Shown here: piece after piece, positions 28,605 through 36,572 of the stretch
How the letters are laid out: every line of letters begins with the position of its first letter
Position numbering within the stretch: position 1 is the stretch's first letter
Origin: Hahella ganghwensis DSM 17046
GTDB taxonomy: Bacteria; Pseudomonadota; Gammaproteobacteria; Pseudomonadales; Oleiphilaceae
DNA: 64,000 nt
Assembly (NCBI RefSeq): GCF_000376785.1
Contig: NZ_AQXX01000135.1
Coordinates: 62,001 to 126,000 of the forward strand
Reading direction: 5' to 3'
Translations under genes and position numbers: made by a program
Notes under the pieces: model-generated
What the model saw: the letters and a program-made list of their open reading frames with translations, nothing else
Told to the model about the DNA's origin: nothing
Database searches by the model: none

Positions 28605-28725
28605 TCGAAACCAGCGATGATCAAACAACCGCTGTTGCAGTGGATATACCCGGTCTGGACAGGCGGGCAAGGCGATCATTTAAAAACGCTCGAGCCCGTC
28701 CGTCTTGACCGCTGATCCTATCGAA

Positions 28726-30309
28726 TTATTCCCGCGCAGCGTCCATGACAGCGGATAGCCTCTTACGCAACAGCAACAGTACAATCAAGCTGGGAATAAT
28801 CATCAGGGTGGTGATAACAAAGAAGACCGCCCAATTTCCATCAAGCCCATCTACCAACACACCGCTATAGGCGGCTAGAAGCGTTCTTCCCAGTGTTCCC
28901 AGAGAAGCCATTAATGCATATTGTGCAGCCGTAAACGCTCTGTCACACATCACAGAGAGGAAGGCGACAAATGCCACTGTTGACCAAGCGGATGTAAACC
29001 CATCAACAATCACAGCCATCAATAGCAGATCCGTTGAAGGCCCCACCATCGCGATCCAGGCAAACATCAGATTACTTGCCGCCATAGCGATACCGCCAAC
29101 CATCAATCCACGGAACAACCCGAAGCGAATATTCACCATGCTCCCCAAAATGGAAAAGAGAATGGTGACCCACCAACTGGTCGCTTTGGAATACAGGCCG
29201 ATATCCTCGTTGGTAAACCCTATCTCCTTGTAGAATACGATAGACATTCGCCCCAGAAAGGCTTCTCCGATCTTAAACAGGAAGATAAACAACAGAATCG
29301 ACACAGCAAGCTTCACACCATTGCGGCGAAAGAATTCAGCCAGAGGCTCCAGGAACGTGGAAAACAGCCACCCCAATGTCTTGTGATGCCAGTAGAGATG
29401 ACCAACAACACCGGCCGTACCATTAGCACTCAAATCCCTTTCCCATTGCGCCAATGTACGCAACACAAATGACAGGGCGGTAATTTCCATAAGGATAACA
29501 AGCCAGACCGAATAAGCCGGCGGGTCCGCAACACCCGGCATGCCCAGTATCGCCCAAACACCAAGCATGACAGCCAACCCTAACAATCCCACCAGCATAA
29601 TACTGGCGGTTTCACTGCGCTGGCTCAACATGGCCAGATATCGATTCTGAGCTTTCCTATGTGCTTGTTCCCTCGAGCTTTGAGGCTCCAGAGACATCAG
29701 CGTGTTGAGCATTAGCAGAACCATGACCGCGGCCATAAACAGATAACAGTCTGCCCAACTAATTACATCTCCCACCAAGAGGAATGGTACCGCTCCCAAC
29801 CCGGCAAACCCGGTCCACCACCCGGCCGTTGTAATGGCAGAAGCGGCAGACATTCGACGTCCGTCTCCCTCCGGCATAACATCAATACGATAGGCGTCTA
29901 TTGCGATATCCTGGGTTGCCGCAGAAAATGCCAGCGCCAAGGCAATACTCTTCGCCAAGGCAAGCTGGGTAACCACATCCACCTGAGACATCATCACGCA
30001 AGAGCCCGCCACTAACGCCTGCATGACCAGTATCCAGCTACGCCGCTGCCCCAGCACCCTGGAAATAACCGGCAGACGCACCCGATCCACAATTGACGAC
30101 CACATGAAGTTCAGCGAATAGGCCACGGACACCACACCGAAAAAGCCGATCTCTGACCGGCTAAAGCCTGATTCGGTCAACCATGCGGATATTGCCGACC
30201 CGATCATTACCCAGGGAAATCCACTTGAAATACCGAACAGAAAAATTGTGAGGAGACGTTTGTCCTTGTATAGACGAAGACTGTCACGCCAACTGGCAGA
30301 CTCAGACAA
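28726..30309 (-). CDS. AmpG-like MFS permease
   Basis: 527-residue integral membrane protein with 12 or more predicted helices. The start FLFGISSGFPWVMIGSAISAWLTESG and the following SLNFMWSSIVDRV resemble AmpG muropeptide permeases, which import anhydro-muropeptides for recycling. From TTG at 30309, preceded by AAGG. A central, less conserved region (YWHHKTLGWLFSTFLEPLAEFFRRNG) is typical of the longer AmpG forms. Convergent with msrA; no ampD or ampC nearby, so the substrate is inferred by family only. Confidence 0.8.
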   Translation of the reverse strand: MSESASWRDSLRLYKDKRLLTIFLFGISSGFPWVMIGSAISAWLTESGFSRSEIGFFGVVSVAYSLNFMWSSIVDRVRLPVISRVLGQRRSWILVMQALVAGSCVMMSQVDVVTQLALAKSIALALAFSAATQDIAIDAYRIDVMPEGDGRRMSAASAITTAGWWTGFAGLGAVPFLLVGDVISWADCYLFMAAVMVLLMLNTLMSLEPQSSREQAHRKAQNRYLAMLSQRSETASIMLVGLLGLAVMLGVWAILGMPGVADPPAYSVWLVILMEITALSFVLRTLAQWERDLSANGTAGVVGHLYWHHKTLGWLFSTFLEPLAEFFRRNGVKLAVSILLFIFLFKIGEAFLGRMSIVFYKEIGFTNEDIGLYSKATSWWVTILFSILGSMVNIRFGLFRGLMVGGIAMAASNLMFAWIAMVGPSTDLLLMAVIVDGFTSAWSTVAFVAFLSVMCDRAFTAAQYALMASLGTLGRTLLAAYSGVLVDGLDGNWAVFFVITTLMIIPSLIVLLLLRKRLSAVMDAARE

Positions 30310-30473
30310 TGTTAAGACCTTAATTCAGAAGGTGGAGAGTTATACCTGGAGAGAGCCACCCCAGGCCGATAAACCACCGGAGGCGATGAGCAATACCAGG
30401 TGAAGCGCCCCTGGAGACAACGGTGATTCCAAGGTTGATCATCCGCCGCCCGGCTCAGGGCGACGGACATGTA

Positions 30474-30959
30474 TTAGTCCCGAAAGTTGTTAAACTGCAA
30501 AGCCAGCTCAATACTTTCATCACCACGCAACAGCTGCATGACTTCCTGTAAATCGTCCCGCTTTTTACCGGTGACTCGGACCTGGTCTCCCTGAATAGAC
30601 GCCTGGACTTTAATTTTACTTTCCTTGATCTTTTTCACCATATCCTTGGCCGCCTTCTGATCTATCCCTTCCTTCAAAGGATAACTGCGTTTAACCAGCT
30701 TTCCGGATTTAGTATCGCTTGGCTCCCCCAGCGTACGGAGATCCACTTTGCGTTTTGACATGGTGGTGGTAAGCATCATAAACATCTGTTCCAGCTGAAA
30801 ATCCTGCTCTGCCTCCAGATCGACAGACTTTTCAGACAATTCAAAGGATGCCTCCACGCCCCGGAAATCATATCGGGTCTCCAGTTCACGATTAGCCTGA
30901 TCTACCGCGTTGGTCAGTTCGTGGCGGTCGAATTCAGAAACAATATCAAATGAGGGCAT
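30474..30959 (-). CDS. yajQ: YajQ-family nucleotide-binding protein
   Basis: 161 residues starting MPSFDIVSEFDRHELTNAVDQ. The frame extends to 31055, but the ATG at 30959 has AGGAGAG upstream and matches known starts. Two ferredoxin-like halves, with RYDFRGVEASFEL, a KRKVDLRTLGEP stretch and a VQASIQGDQVRVTGKKRDDLQ C-terminus. Family members bind nucleotides, and some bind cyclic di-GMP; the precise role here is not evident. Monocistronic by context. Confidence 0.95.
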   Translation of the reverse strand: MPSFDIVSEFDRHELTNAVDQANRELETRYDFRGVEASFELSEKSVDLEAEQDFQLEQMFMMLTTTMSKRKVDLRTLGEPSDTKSGKLVKRSYPLKEGIDQKAAKDMVKKIKESKIKVQASIQGDQVRVTGKKRDDLQEVMQLLRGDESIELALQFNNFRD

Positions 30960-31324
30960 GTTCTCTCCTGAGGATTTATCTTGTGTTCCAGGGCTGATTG
31001 ACGTTCTATTAGACCCTGAAGCCAAAAGTTTTTGATTAACGAAATTCTGCGACAACGGGCAACTGTAAAACAGTTACAAATTTTATCAAACTCATTATTT
31101 TCGCCGAATGGCGCATAGAAAAAAAACCACAATTCGTTATGATTGCCTTTCTGGAAGTCAGGCCTCGCTTTTTGGCATTGTTTGCCGGGCAGTATGTAAG
31201 AGCAAATTTGAGGCAACCAAGGGACGGTATCCAGCCACAGACCTGACTTGATGAAGTTAAAAAGCCCGAATGCTCAATGCCAGGAAGATCGAATAACCAT
31301 ATATTGGACCGGATTTATATACGC

Positions 31325-32311
31325 ATGCCCAATTTAGACCTCTCCATACTTGTCGTGGATGACGCCAAGTTCAGCAGCGCCATCATTACGAAAACCATAC
31401 GAAATTCCGGCTACCGGGACATCCGCATTGCCAACAATGCGGCGTCCGCTATTACCATGCTGGAACAACGGCCTGTCAGCGTTCTGATTGCCGACTGGCT
31501 GATGCCTGAAATGGACGGCTTGGAACTGGCCGAAAAAGTGCGCCAGCTTGATGAGGCCAGCAATCATTTTACCTACATTATCCTGCTGACCGCCAAAGAA
31601 GGCGTGGAAGCACTGGCTGAAGCGTTTGATCGAGGCGTGGATGACTTTGTCAACAAATCTGAAATGAACAAACAGCTTCTGCCCCGCATATTTGCGGCAG
31701 ATCGCATCTCTGACATGCAAAACACCCTGCTGGTCGCCAACAAACTGCTCATGGACAACAATAAGGAACTGGAAGATCGCAACGTACTGGATCTTTCGAC
31801 CGGCCTTGGCAACCAGCGGCTGGCCCATGACCGGCTGGAAGATATGCTGCGGCAAACAGAATCCCGAGGCGGGGCCACCAGCTATGTACTCATCGGCATT
31901 CGCAACTGGCAAACAATTCGCAAGCAGTACAACCCTGCAATAGTGGAAGAGGTCGCCAACGGCGTAGCCCGCCGCCTGCGTCATCTCACCCGTCCTTTGG
32001 ATACCGTTTGCCGTATTTCTGAAAACCAACTGGCGATCATCAGTCATTTCAACTCACTGGATCAATGCACCAGCACCTGCTTCCGACGCATCCACGATGG
32101 CATCAACCATAAAGCGTTCAAGACAACCGCAGGCTTTATCTCCGTTCAGGCAGGCACCAGTATCGTGGGAATTGACGGCAGCGTGGCTATGCCGAAGGCA
32201 CAGGACGTAGAGAGAGTCGCATTAAAACAGCTCCAGTATGCTTATGACACCGGCACCATATCGATTTGTCACTGGCCGGAAGCAACTCTCGAAGCACAAA
32301 AATCCGAGTGA
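31325..32311 (+). CDS. Response regulator with degenerate GGDEF domain
   Basis: 328 residues from the ATG at 31325 (frame open to 31277). N-terminal receiver domain: ILVVDDAKFSS, phospho-acceptor Asp in VLIADWLMPEMDG, and the conserved Lys in FVNKSE. After a helical linker (MQNTLLVANKLLMDNNKELEDRN) comes a GGDEF-type fold (LDLSTGLGNQRLAHDRL, then RRLRHLTRPLDTVCRI) in which the GGDEF signature is replaced by SENQL and the metal-binding Asp by Ile. It should not make cyclic di-GMP and may be an allosteric or protein-binding output. Last gene before the cassette island. Confidence 0.85.
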   Translation: MPNLDLSILVVDDAKFSSAIITKTIRNSGYRDIRIANNAASAITMLEQRPVSVLIADWLMPEMDGLELAEKVRQLDEASNHFTYIILLTAKEGVEALAEAFDRGVDDFVNKSEMNKQLLPRIFAADRISDMQNTLLVANKLLMDNNKELEDRNVLDLSTGLGNQRLAHDRLEDMLRQTESRGGATSYVLIGIRNWQTIRKQYNPAIVEEVANGVARRLRHLTRPLDTVCRISENQLAIISHFNSLDQCTSTCFRRIHDGINHKAFKTTAGFISVQAGTSIVGIDGSVAMPKAQDVERVALKQLQYAYDTGTISICHWPEATLEAQKSE

Positions 32312-33000
32312 GCGTTCAGTAACCTCAGGAAGCTCTGTATTGCTACCCCTAGAAACCCCTGCAATAACACAAAGAGTTTCCTGATCGTTACAAAACACCA
32401 CAACAGCTTACCCAAACACAACTGAATATCCCGTCGCGCCCTCCTAAACTTCTCATAGTGGATTTGAGTAGTATCCCCACTTATAGCAAGGGGGGTCTGA
32501 GTAGTACCCCCTTGCTTCTTTTAGTGGTCACTCGCAGTTTCCTTGCCTTTTGTTTCATTTCCATTCTCTTATCAGAGTTTCGGGGTGGCGTAGTTTGCTG
32601 CCCCATTTGTTTATTGACCTTCTAAAACTCCCCCACCCCACAATTCCTTTTCATCTGCCGATGAATGACTTCAATTGATGCACTTTTAAAAAATCCTAAT
32701 TGCCCCATAGAACTGTCAGCGTGTTGCACTAGCCAACAAACCAACTCGGACTGCTTGTGCAATTTTTCATCATCACAGAAGCTATGACGAGCATTATCAA
32801 GTGGCTCCAATACATTGAATGCTGGCATTGCACTGTGTGTGAGAAGGTCAAATTGATGGCAAATCGGATGAACCGTAATCCGAACACTCTGGACCTAACA
32901 TCGTTTTAATAGAACGTCCAAATGTTTAGAATCAGATTAGCGGAAATCATCAGGGGCACAGGCATGGCAGTAAAGCGAAGTCCGAATAGATGGTCCAACC
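32312..33000. other. Intergenic region before the cassette island
   Basis: About 690 bp without a supported gene. It holds the first copy of a 134-bp structured element (32387-32520), a further hairpin at 32582-32604 (GGGGTGGC and GCTGCCCC arms) and A+T-rich sequence up to the first attC-like site at 33001. An integrase gene or attI site was not seen. Confidence 0.6.
32387..32520 (+). repeat. Structured element, copy A (candidate small RNA with terminator)
   Basis: Direct homologue of 38950-39083. Shared parts in order: TTACAAAA, CAGCTTAC, CAACTGAATATC, then GTGGATTTGAGTAGTATCC closed by CCAC (hairpin 1), then hairpin 2 with arms AGCAAGGGGG (32485-32494) and CCCCCTTGCT (32507-32516) and a T-rich tail. 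Both loops contain GAGTAGTA. The second hairpin looks like a terminator, so a short transcript is plausible. I do not recognise a known RNA family. Confidence 0.6.
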
Positions 33001-33053
33001 AATTAACCAATGGATCTTCTTGCAACAGGTGGAGTATCCATAGATGTTAAATT
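33001..33053 (+). other. attC-like recombination site 1
   Basis: AATTAAC (33001-33007) near-matches the reverse complement of GTTAAAT (33046-33052), and ATGGAT (33010-33015) is the exact complement of ATCCAT (33036-33041). This is the R''-L''...L'-R' layout of an integron attC site. The next ATG is at 33063. Confidence 0.6.
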
Positions 33054-33062
33054 AGCAATAAT

Positions 33063-33521
33063 ATGAACCTCATTCTCGAAAAGACGGACCAAGTAGAGTT
33101 TTACACATTTATGGAGCAGGTGTTTACTGCTCTTAAAATTGCCTGTGAAGAATTTGATTGGTATTTAAGTGATATTGAAACAAATGGATATAATATCCCT
33201 GAAGGCTGGATTTCTGGAAAAGAGCTTAGGCGCATTCTTGAAGGAAATGAAATTCAATTCATCTGGTCTGTGTTCAGCGCTTTTAAAGTCGGTACTAGAT
33301 TTGAAGTAGCTGAAGACCCAGTGGTGCATGATAATCCGACGTATTGGGACGGCTCTAATCCCGCACCTCAACTTAGTGGCGCAGTGTTTGAAGTGGCAAG
33401 CTGGGATAGCAGCGCTACTATCCTAATCGGACTGGACCAGAACTTAGCACAGAACTACCGAGCTGCCTTCTCCGATGCGAAGGAGCTTCGAAATGTTTCG
33501 ACCAAAAGAGTTAACAAGTAA
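33063..33521 (+). CDS. Cassette protein of unknown function
   Basis: 152 residues, acidic, soluble, no signal peptide. Opens MNLILEKTDQVEFYTFMEQV; a Trp/Tyr-containing central region (YWDGSNPAPQLSGAVFEVASWDSS) is followed by a charged tail. No family recognised. The gene is exactly framed by two attC-like sites: the start is 10 bases after site 1 and the TAA lies inside site 2, the standard geometry of an integron cassette. Markedly more A+T-rich than the upstream chromosome. Confidence 0.75.
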   Translation: MNLILEKTDQVEFYTFMEQVFTALKIACEEFDWYLSDIETNGYNIPEGWISGKELRRILEGNEIQFIWSVFSAFKVGTRFEVAEDPVVHDNPTYWDGSNPAPQLSGAVFEVASWDSSATILIGLDQNLAQNYRAAFSDAKELRNVSTKRVNK

Positions 33522-33565
33522 GGGCATGCAACAAAAAAACACTCACAGCTTAAAGCGTTATAACT
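33511..33565 (+). other. attC-like recombination site 2
   Basis: GTTAACAAGTAAG (33511-33523) faces CTTAAAGCGTTATAAC (33550-33565): AAC...GTT boxes at the ends and a complementary TAAG/CTTA inner pair with unequal spacers, as in attC sites. The upstream gene stops inside it (TAA 33519-33521) and the next ATG is immediately adjacent at 33566. Confidence 0.65.
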
Positions 33566-34024
33566 ATGGATATCGAGAAAAAATCTAAAGACGTTGCTCA
33601 GATCTATTTCATCTTTTCTTTTTTACATGTGGGAATTGCATGCGTTATCGCCTGGAACATTATTAAATACTCAAAAAACATAGACGAGGTTATATCCGCG
33701 CTGCGAGAAGTTGCAGGCGTAGGTGTGTCGCTGTTTATACTTCTCGCTTTAACCATTGTGCTTGATGTTCTTTCAAGAAAGTTCAAATATCTAAGCCGTA
33801 GGGCTAGAAGTGCAACATTTGGCGCTTCGGCTGTTTTAGGCCTGTTTATAGTGTCCAATACTCTGTCGGGTTTTTGGGGGCTATATCATGAGGGAGTTCC
33901 AGATTGGCATCAATGGCCCTATTTTTTATCCCCTACTTTTATTTCAGTATCATATTTGTACGCAGCATTCGTCTTGTTCCAGCTCCGAAAAGCCATGATA
34001 AGTCAAGCAAGCGGGACCGCCTAG
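33566..34024 (+). CDS. Four-helix membrane protein, cassette-encoded
   Basis: 152 residues with four predicted transmembrane helices (about 11-33, 50-70, 86-104, 122-142). N-terminus MDIEKKSKDVAQIYFIFSFL. Basic loop KFKYLSRRARS after helix 2 suggests a cytoplasmic face. No family recognised. The ATG directly follows attC-like site 2. I did not find a good attC site after its stop. Confidence 0.75.
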   Translation: MDIEKKSKDVAQIYFIFSFLHVGIACVIAWNIIKYSKNIDEVISALREVAGVGVSLFILLALTIVLDVLSRKFKYLSRRARSATFGASAVLGLFIVSNTLSGFWGLYHEGVPDWHQWPYFLSPTFISVSYLYAAFVLFQLRKAMISQASGTA

Positions 34025-34098
34025 ATGGCGCGGCACCTTCCTTCGGCTTTATGTTTAAGAAAGGAAATTGAGTAATGCTTATTGAAATATTGAAAGGG

Positions 34099-34130
34099 AC
34101 TCTCTTTTAGGTATTTACCTAAAAGAGAGT
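34099..34130 (+). terminator. Perfect 15-bp hairpin, possible terminator
   Basis: ACTCTCTTTTAGGTA (34099-34113) and TACCTAAAAGAGAGT (34116-34130) with a TT loop. Only two T follow, so termination is not certain. It separates two cassette genes. Confidence 0.5.
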
Positions 34131-34152
34131 TAAATGAAAAGAGAATATTGAC

Positions 34153-34359
34153 GTGGCCAACTTGAAGTGGTGCGACTACATTTTAGTTCCGGGATTTCAA
34201 ATTGTGAGAATAACTAAAGAAGAAGACAATCCTGTTTCGGTGAAGGTAAAGAATGAGTATGGATTAGTTTTGGTTGGCACCAATGTTCTTATCGTGAGCG
34301 GCCTTCTGATATTTGTCGCAATCCCTTATGTGAAAAAACACGGCGTATTTCCAGCTTAA
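34153..34359 (+). CDS. Small single-helix membrane protein (possible)
   Basis: 68 residues from a GTG, opening MANLKWCDYILVPGFQIVRI, with one hydrophobic helix (NVLIVSGLLIFVAIPYV, about 43-59). No clear ribosome-binding site. Its TAA is embedded in GCTTAACAAG (34354-34363), the same context in which other cassette genes here stop, which is the best evidence that it is a genuine cassette gene. Function unknown. Confidence 0.45.
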   Translation: MANLKWCDYILVPGFQIVRITKEEDNPVSVKVKNEYGLVLVGTNVLIVSGLLIFVAIPYVKKHGVFPA

Positions 34360-34523
34360 CAAGAACAGGCAAGTGAATTAACTAAAACGGTAGTAAATGA
34401 TTGCTCTGAATGGAAAGTTTGGAGCAAAGTTGGATAAATTTAATTGGTTAGGAAAGTCTGTGGGGAGACCTGTTTCACGTAGTTTTCTACAGGCTATGCG
34501 GCGACTATCTGCAATATACAAAT

Positions 34524-35045
34524 ATGGAAATTGATACCATGAAATTTGAAACACTATGGAAAAACTTTCCCCAAAAAGAAAACATTAAAGCGAGATGCAC
34601 GAACAAGCAAAAAGATAGCAATGAGCCATTTTCTGACTATTGTGCGATCATGTTGAGCGAGTGTTTCATCCGCTCAGGCGTTGATCTGAGCCTTTTCAAA
34701 GCAAAGCGCTGTTGGCCACATGATGGAAAGAAACATATTTTGCTTGCAGAAGAATTCGCAGAAGCGATGAAAAATCATACTCCACCCGGGTTTTCGCTAA
34801 TGAAGAAAATTCAACCCGGCTCATTTCAAAGGGACCTTAAAGGTAAAACTGGAGTGATATTTTTTAAGGATTATTGGCAGAGAGGCCAGGAAAGTTTTGA
34901 CAGTAGGAGCGGTGATCATATAGATCTTTGGAACGAAGACGAAATCACGGGTAGTGGTATGTTTATGAGGTCAGTTTATGAGTTTTTTGGGGCAGTATCT
35001 GATCTTAATAACAGCAAAGAAGTATGGTTCTGGGAGGTAAAATGA
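34524..35045 (+). CDS. tae4: T6SS amidase effector, Tae4 family
   Basis: 173 residues. Tae4 proteins are T6SS-delivered peptidoglycan amidases that cleave the D-Glu/meso-DAP peptide bond in the target periplasm. The family layout is clear: FETLWKNFP at the start, catalytic Cys40 in DYCAIMLSECFIRSG, GKTGVIFFKDYWQRG, catalytic His132 in GDHIDLWNEDE and the C-terminal SKEVWFWEVK. No signal peptide, as expected for a T6SS cargo. An ATG at 34539 is an alternative start. The stop overlaps the next gene by 4 bp. It lies about 10 kb from the T6SS structural cluster, inside the cassette island. Confidence 0.87.
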   Translation: MEIDTMKFETLWKNFPQKENIKARCTNKQKDSNEPFSDYCAIMLSECFIRSGVDLSLFKAKRCWPHDGKKHILLAEEFAEAMKNHTPPGFSLMKKIQPGSFQRDLKGKTGVIFFKDYWQRGQESFDSRSGDHIDLWNEDEITGSGMFMRSVYEFFGAVSDLNNSKEVWFWEVK

Positions 35046-35263
35046 AAAAGGTTTTGATAGGGATGCTATTGTTGATTTTGTCTGCTGCACTCAACTTCGG
35101 TGTATTTCTCTTGTCATATAAAAAGCTTGCTTTTCCGTATCTGCATGAAGCACAAAGAATGGATAATGCTCCTTTCATTTTTTCATACGTACTCGCGTCT
35201 TTCCTTTTTTGCTCGGCTATAAGCATTGTGCTTACGTATGTGTTGTCAAAAAAAATCGCATAA
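35042..35263 (+). CDS. Two-helix membrane protein, candidate Tae4 immunity
   Basis: 73 residues: basic start MKKVLIG, helix 1 (about 4-24), a loop of some 20 residues (YKKLAFPYLHEAQRMDNAPF), helix 2 (about 45-66) and a KK tail. It starts inside the stop codon of tae4 (ATGA), the arrangement expected for an effector-immunity pair. It does not resemble the known Tai4 immunity proteins, which are larger, soluble periplasmic and helical, so the immunity role is inferred from position. Its stop lies in a hairpin-forming region (TGCGGA/TCCGCA at 35266-35279). Confidence 0.65.
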   Translation: MKKVLIGMLLLILSAALNFGVFLLSYKKLAFPYLHEAQRMDNAPFIFSYVLASFLFCSAISIVLTYVLSKKIA

Positions 35264-35299
35264 TATGCGGACCTCCGCAGGCTATGTTTCAAGAGAGCC

Positions 35300-35587
35300 A
35301 TGAAGAAACCACCTAACGAAATAGATGGGGCAAAAGTGCTTGAGTGGGCTTGGTCAGGAGACAAACCATTTGGCGCTCTTCGCTACGAATCTGGAGAAAT
35401 AGCAGCAAAGATTTTCGGCTTGGCGATATGCAGTTATCCTGGCAGTAAAAAATTCTACCGCTTCAGCTGCGACTCTGAGTGGAAGACAGAGCAAGACTCT
35501 GATTACAATTCAATTAACGAAGCCAAAGAAAAACTACCATCGCAGTATCAGGGTGTAGAGGTTATTTGGCAGATATATGAGTTGTAG
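35300..35587 (+). CDS. Cassette protein of unknown function
   Basis: 95 residues, soluble, aromatic-rich: MKKPPNEIDGAKVLEWAWSG, then KKFYRFSCDSEWKTEQDSDYNSINEAKEKL. No family recognised with confidence. It begins about 20 bases after the hairpin downstream of the tae4 pair and could be a separate cassette or a further immunity gene; nothing in the sequence decides this. Confidence 0.6.
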   Translation: MKKPPNEIDGAKVLEWAWSGDKPFGALRYESGEIAAKIFGLAICSYPGSKKFYRFSCDSEWKTEQDSDYNSINEAKEKLPSQYQGVEVIWQIYEL

Positions 35588-35723
35588 AAGTTCAGACGGA
35601 CTGCTGAAACTATTCCGCCTAAATTTTGCAAGTTTATCAATCTATTGCTCAATAAATTCCATAAAGTAATTTACAAATAATTTATAACAATCAAAGGTTG
35701 CGGATTAGCAACTGCAACTTTAA

Positions 35724-36056
35724 GTGTCATACGTAGAAAGCATGGAAGCAAAATTTTACATTGAAGCTGGTCAGCCTAAAGTTCTTATAGATGGCGAGTG
35801 GAATGCGCTTTCTCTTTTTTTGGAGTCCGACTCATCTTTCGAAGAAGCAAGAAAGCATGTTGAATTGAAGAAATGTTGTCAATGGATGGGCAATACATCG
35901 GTTCTGAGCCTTGTTTCTGGCAATTTGTTCAGGGTGTCTACAAAGTTGGAGATCGAGTTGAATTCTGTTGAAATTTACCAGAAGCAATTACTTGCCTTGA
36001 TAGAAGAGTGGGCAGAATTTGAACGAGAGAAAGCACCTCATGTCGTTAGCGTATAA
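35724..36056 (+). CDS. Cassette protein of unknown function
   Basis: 110 residues from GTG 35724, or 104 from ATG 35742. Acidic, probably alpha/beta, ending LALIEEWAEFEREKAPHVVSV. No family recognised. The TAA stop is inside attC site 3 (GTATAAC), so it is a standard cassette gene. The 136 bp upstream contain an AAAGGTTGC/GCAACTTT hairpin but no recognised attC site. Confidence 0.65.
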   Translation: MSYVESMEAKFYIEAGQPKVLIDGEWNALSLFLESDSSFEEARKHVELKKCCQWMGNTSVLSLVSGNLFRVSTKLEIELNSVEIYQKQLLALIEEWAEFEREKAPHVVSV

Positions 36057-36137
36057 CAAGCCGCAACAATCGCTCCTGTGGTCGCTGTAACCGCCAAATC
36101 GCTACGCTTATTTGTCGACCCTGTGCGGGCGTTATAC
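36051..36137 (+). other. attC recombination site 3, textbook layout
   Basis: R'' GTATAAC (36051-36057), spacer AAG, L'' CCGCA (36061-36065); then L' TGCGG (36124-36128), spacer GC, R' GTTATAC (36131-36137). Both box pairs are exact complements, spacers are unequal, and the total is 87 bp with an imperfect central region: the attC architecture that IntI recognises as a folded bottom strand. Confidence 0.85.
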
Positions 36138-36180
36138 GAAGAGCAAATTAAATTCCTTGACAAACCTCAATATGTAAAAC

Positions 36181-36214
36181 ATTCTATAATTCGTTACTTG
36201 GCGAAATGTAGAAT
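36181..36214 (+). promoter_or_regulatory. ArsR-type operator overlapping promoter
   Basis: ATTCTATAATTCG (36181-36193) and CGAAATGTAGAAT (36202-36214) form a 13-bp inverted repeat with 11 of 13 pairs matching and an 8-base centre. A TTGACA lies at 36157-36162, so the palindrome covers the -10 region. It is 19 bp upstream of the regulator start, fitting autorepression. Confidence 0.7.
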
Positions 36215-36232
36215 ACATGATTGAGAGGTTTC

Positions 36233-36517
36233 ATGCTCGAAAATCAACAACTAATTAGCTTTTTCAAGGCGTTAGCTAGTGAAAAACGTCAAGAGATATT
36301 GATCCAAATATTTCTTGATGGAGAATCGCACTCTGTTTCTGAAGTAGCAGAAAGAGCCAATATCGCACTGTCCACAGCATCAACTCATTTAACGATCTTG
36401 AAGCGAGAAAAAATTCTTGTTTCAGAAAAAAAAGGAAAAGATGTTTTGTATCAAGGGAACAGGAAGTATTTGGCAAATGTTTTTCAGGCGCTTTCGGAAA
36501 GATTTAGTTGTTGCTGA
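36233..36517 (+). CDS. ArsR-family transcriptional regulator
   Basis: 94 residues from ATG 36233 (GAGAGG upstream; frame open to 36221). Winged helix: FFKALASEKRQEILIQIF, VSEVAERANIALSTASTHLTILKREKIL, and the wing VSEKKGKDVLYQGN. There is no ELCVCDL-type arsenic site; a terminal CC pair could bind metal or sense redox, but this is speculation. It is followed by a methyltransferase gene 55 bp downstream and a PagL-like gene, probably one operon controlled by the palindrome upstream. The unit follows attC site 3. Confidence 0.88.
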   Translation: MLENQQLISFFKALASEKRQEILIQIFLDGESHSVSEVAERANIALSTASTHLTILKREKILVSEKKGKDVLYQGNRKYLANVFQALSERFSCC

Positions 36518-36572
36518 CTGCGCATCAGATTTATGGCCTACACTTCGTTATTTCACTAAATGTAGGAGCAAT

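Noticed and set aside
32622-32828. 68-codon minus-strand frame near the left structured element
   Set aside because: No ribosome-binding site, opposite to all island genes, and no recognisable protein features; could not be supported.
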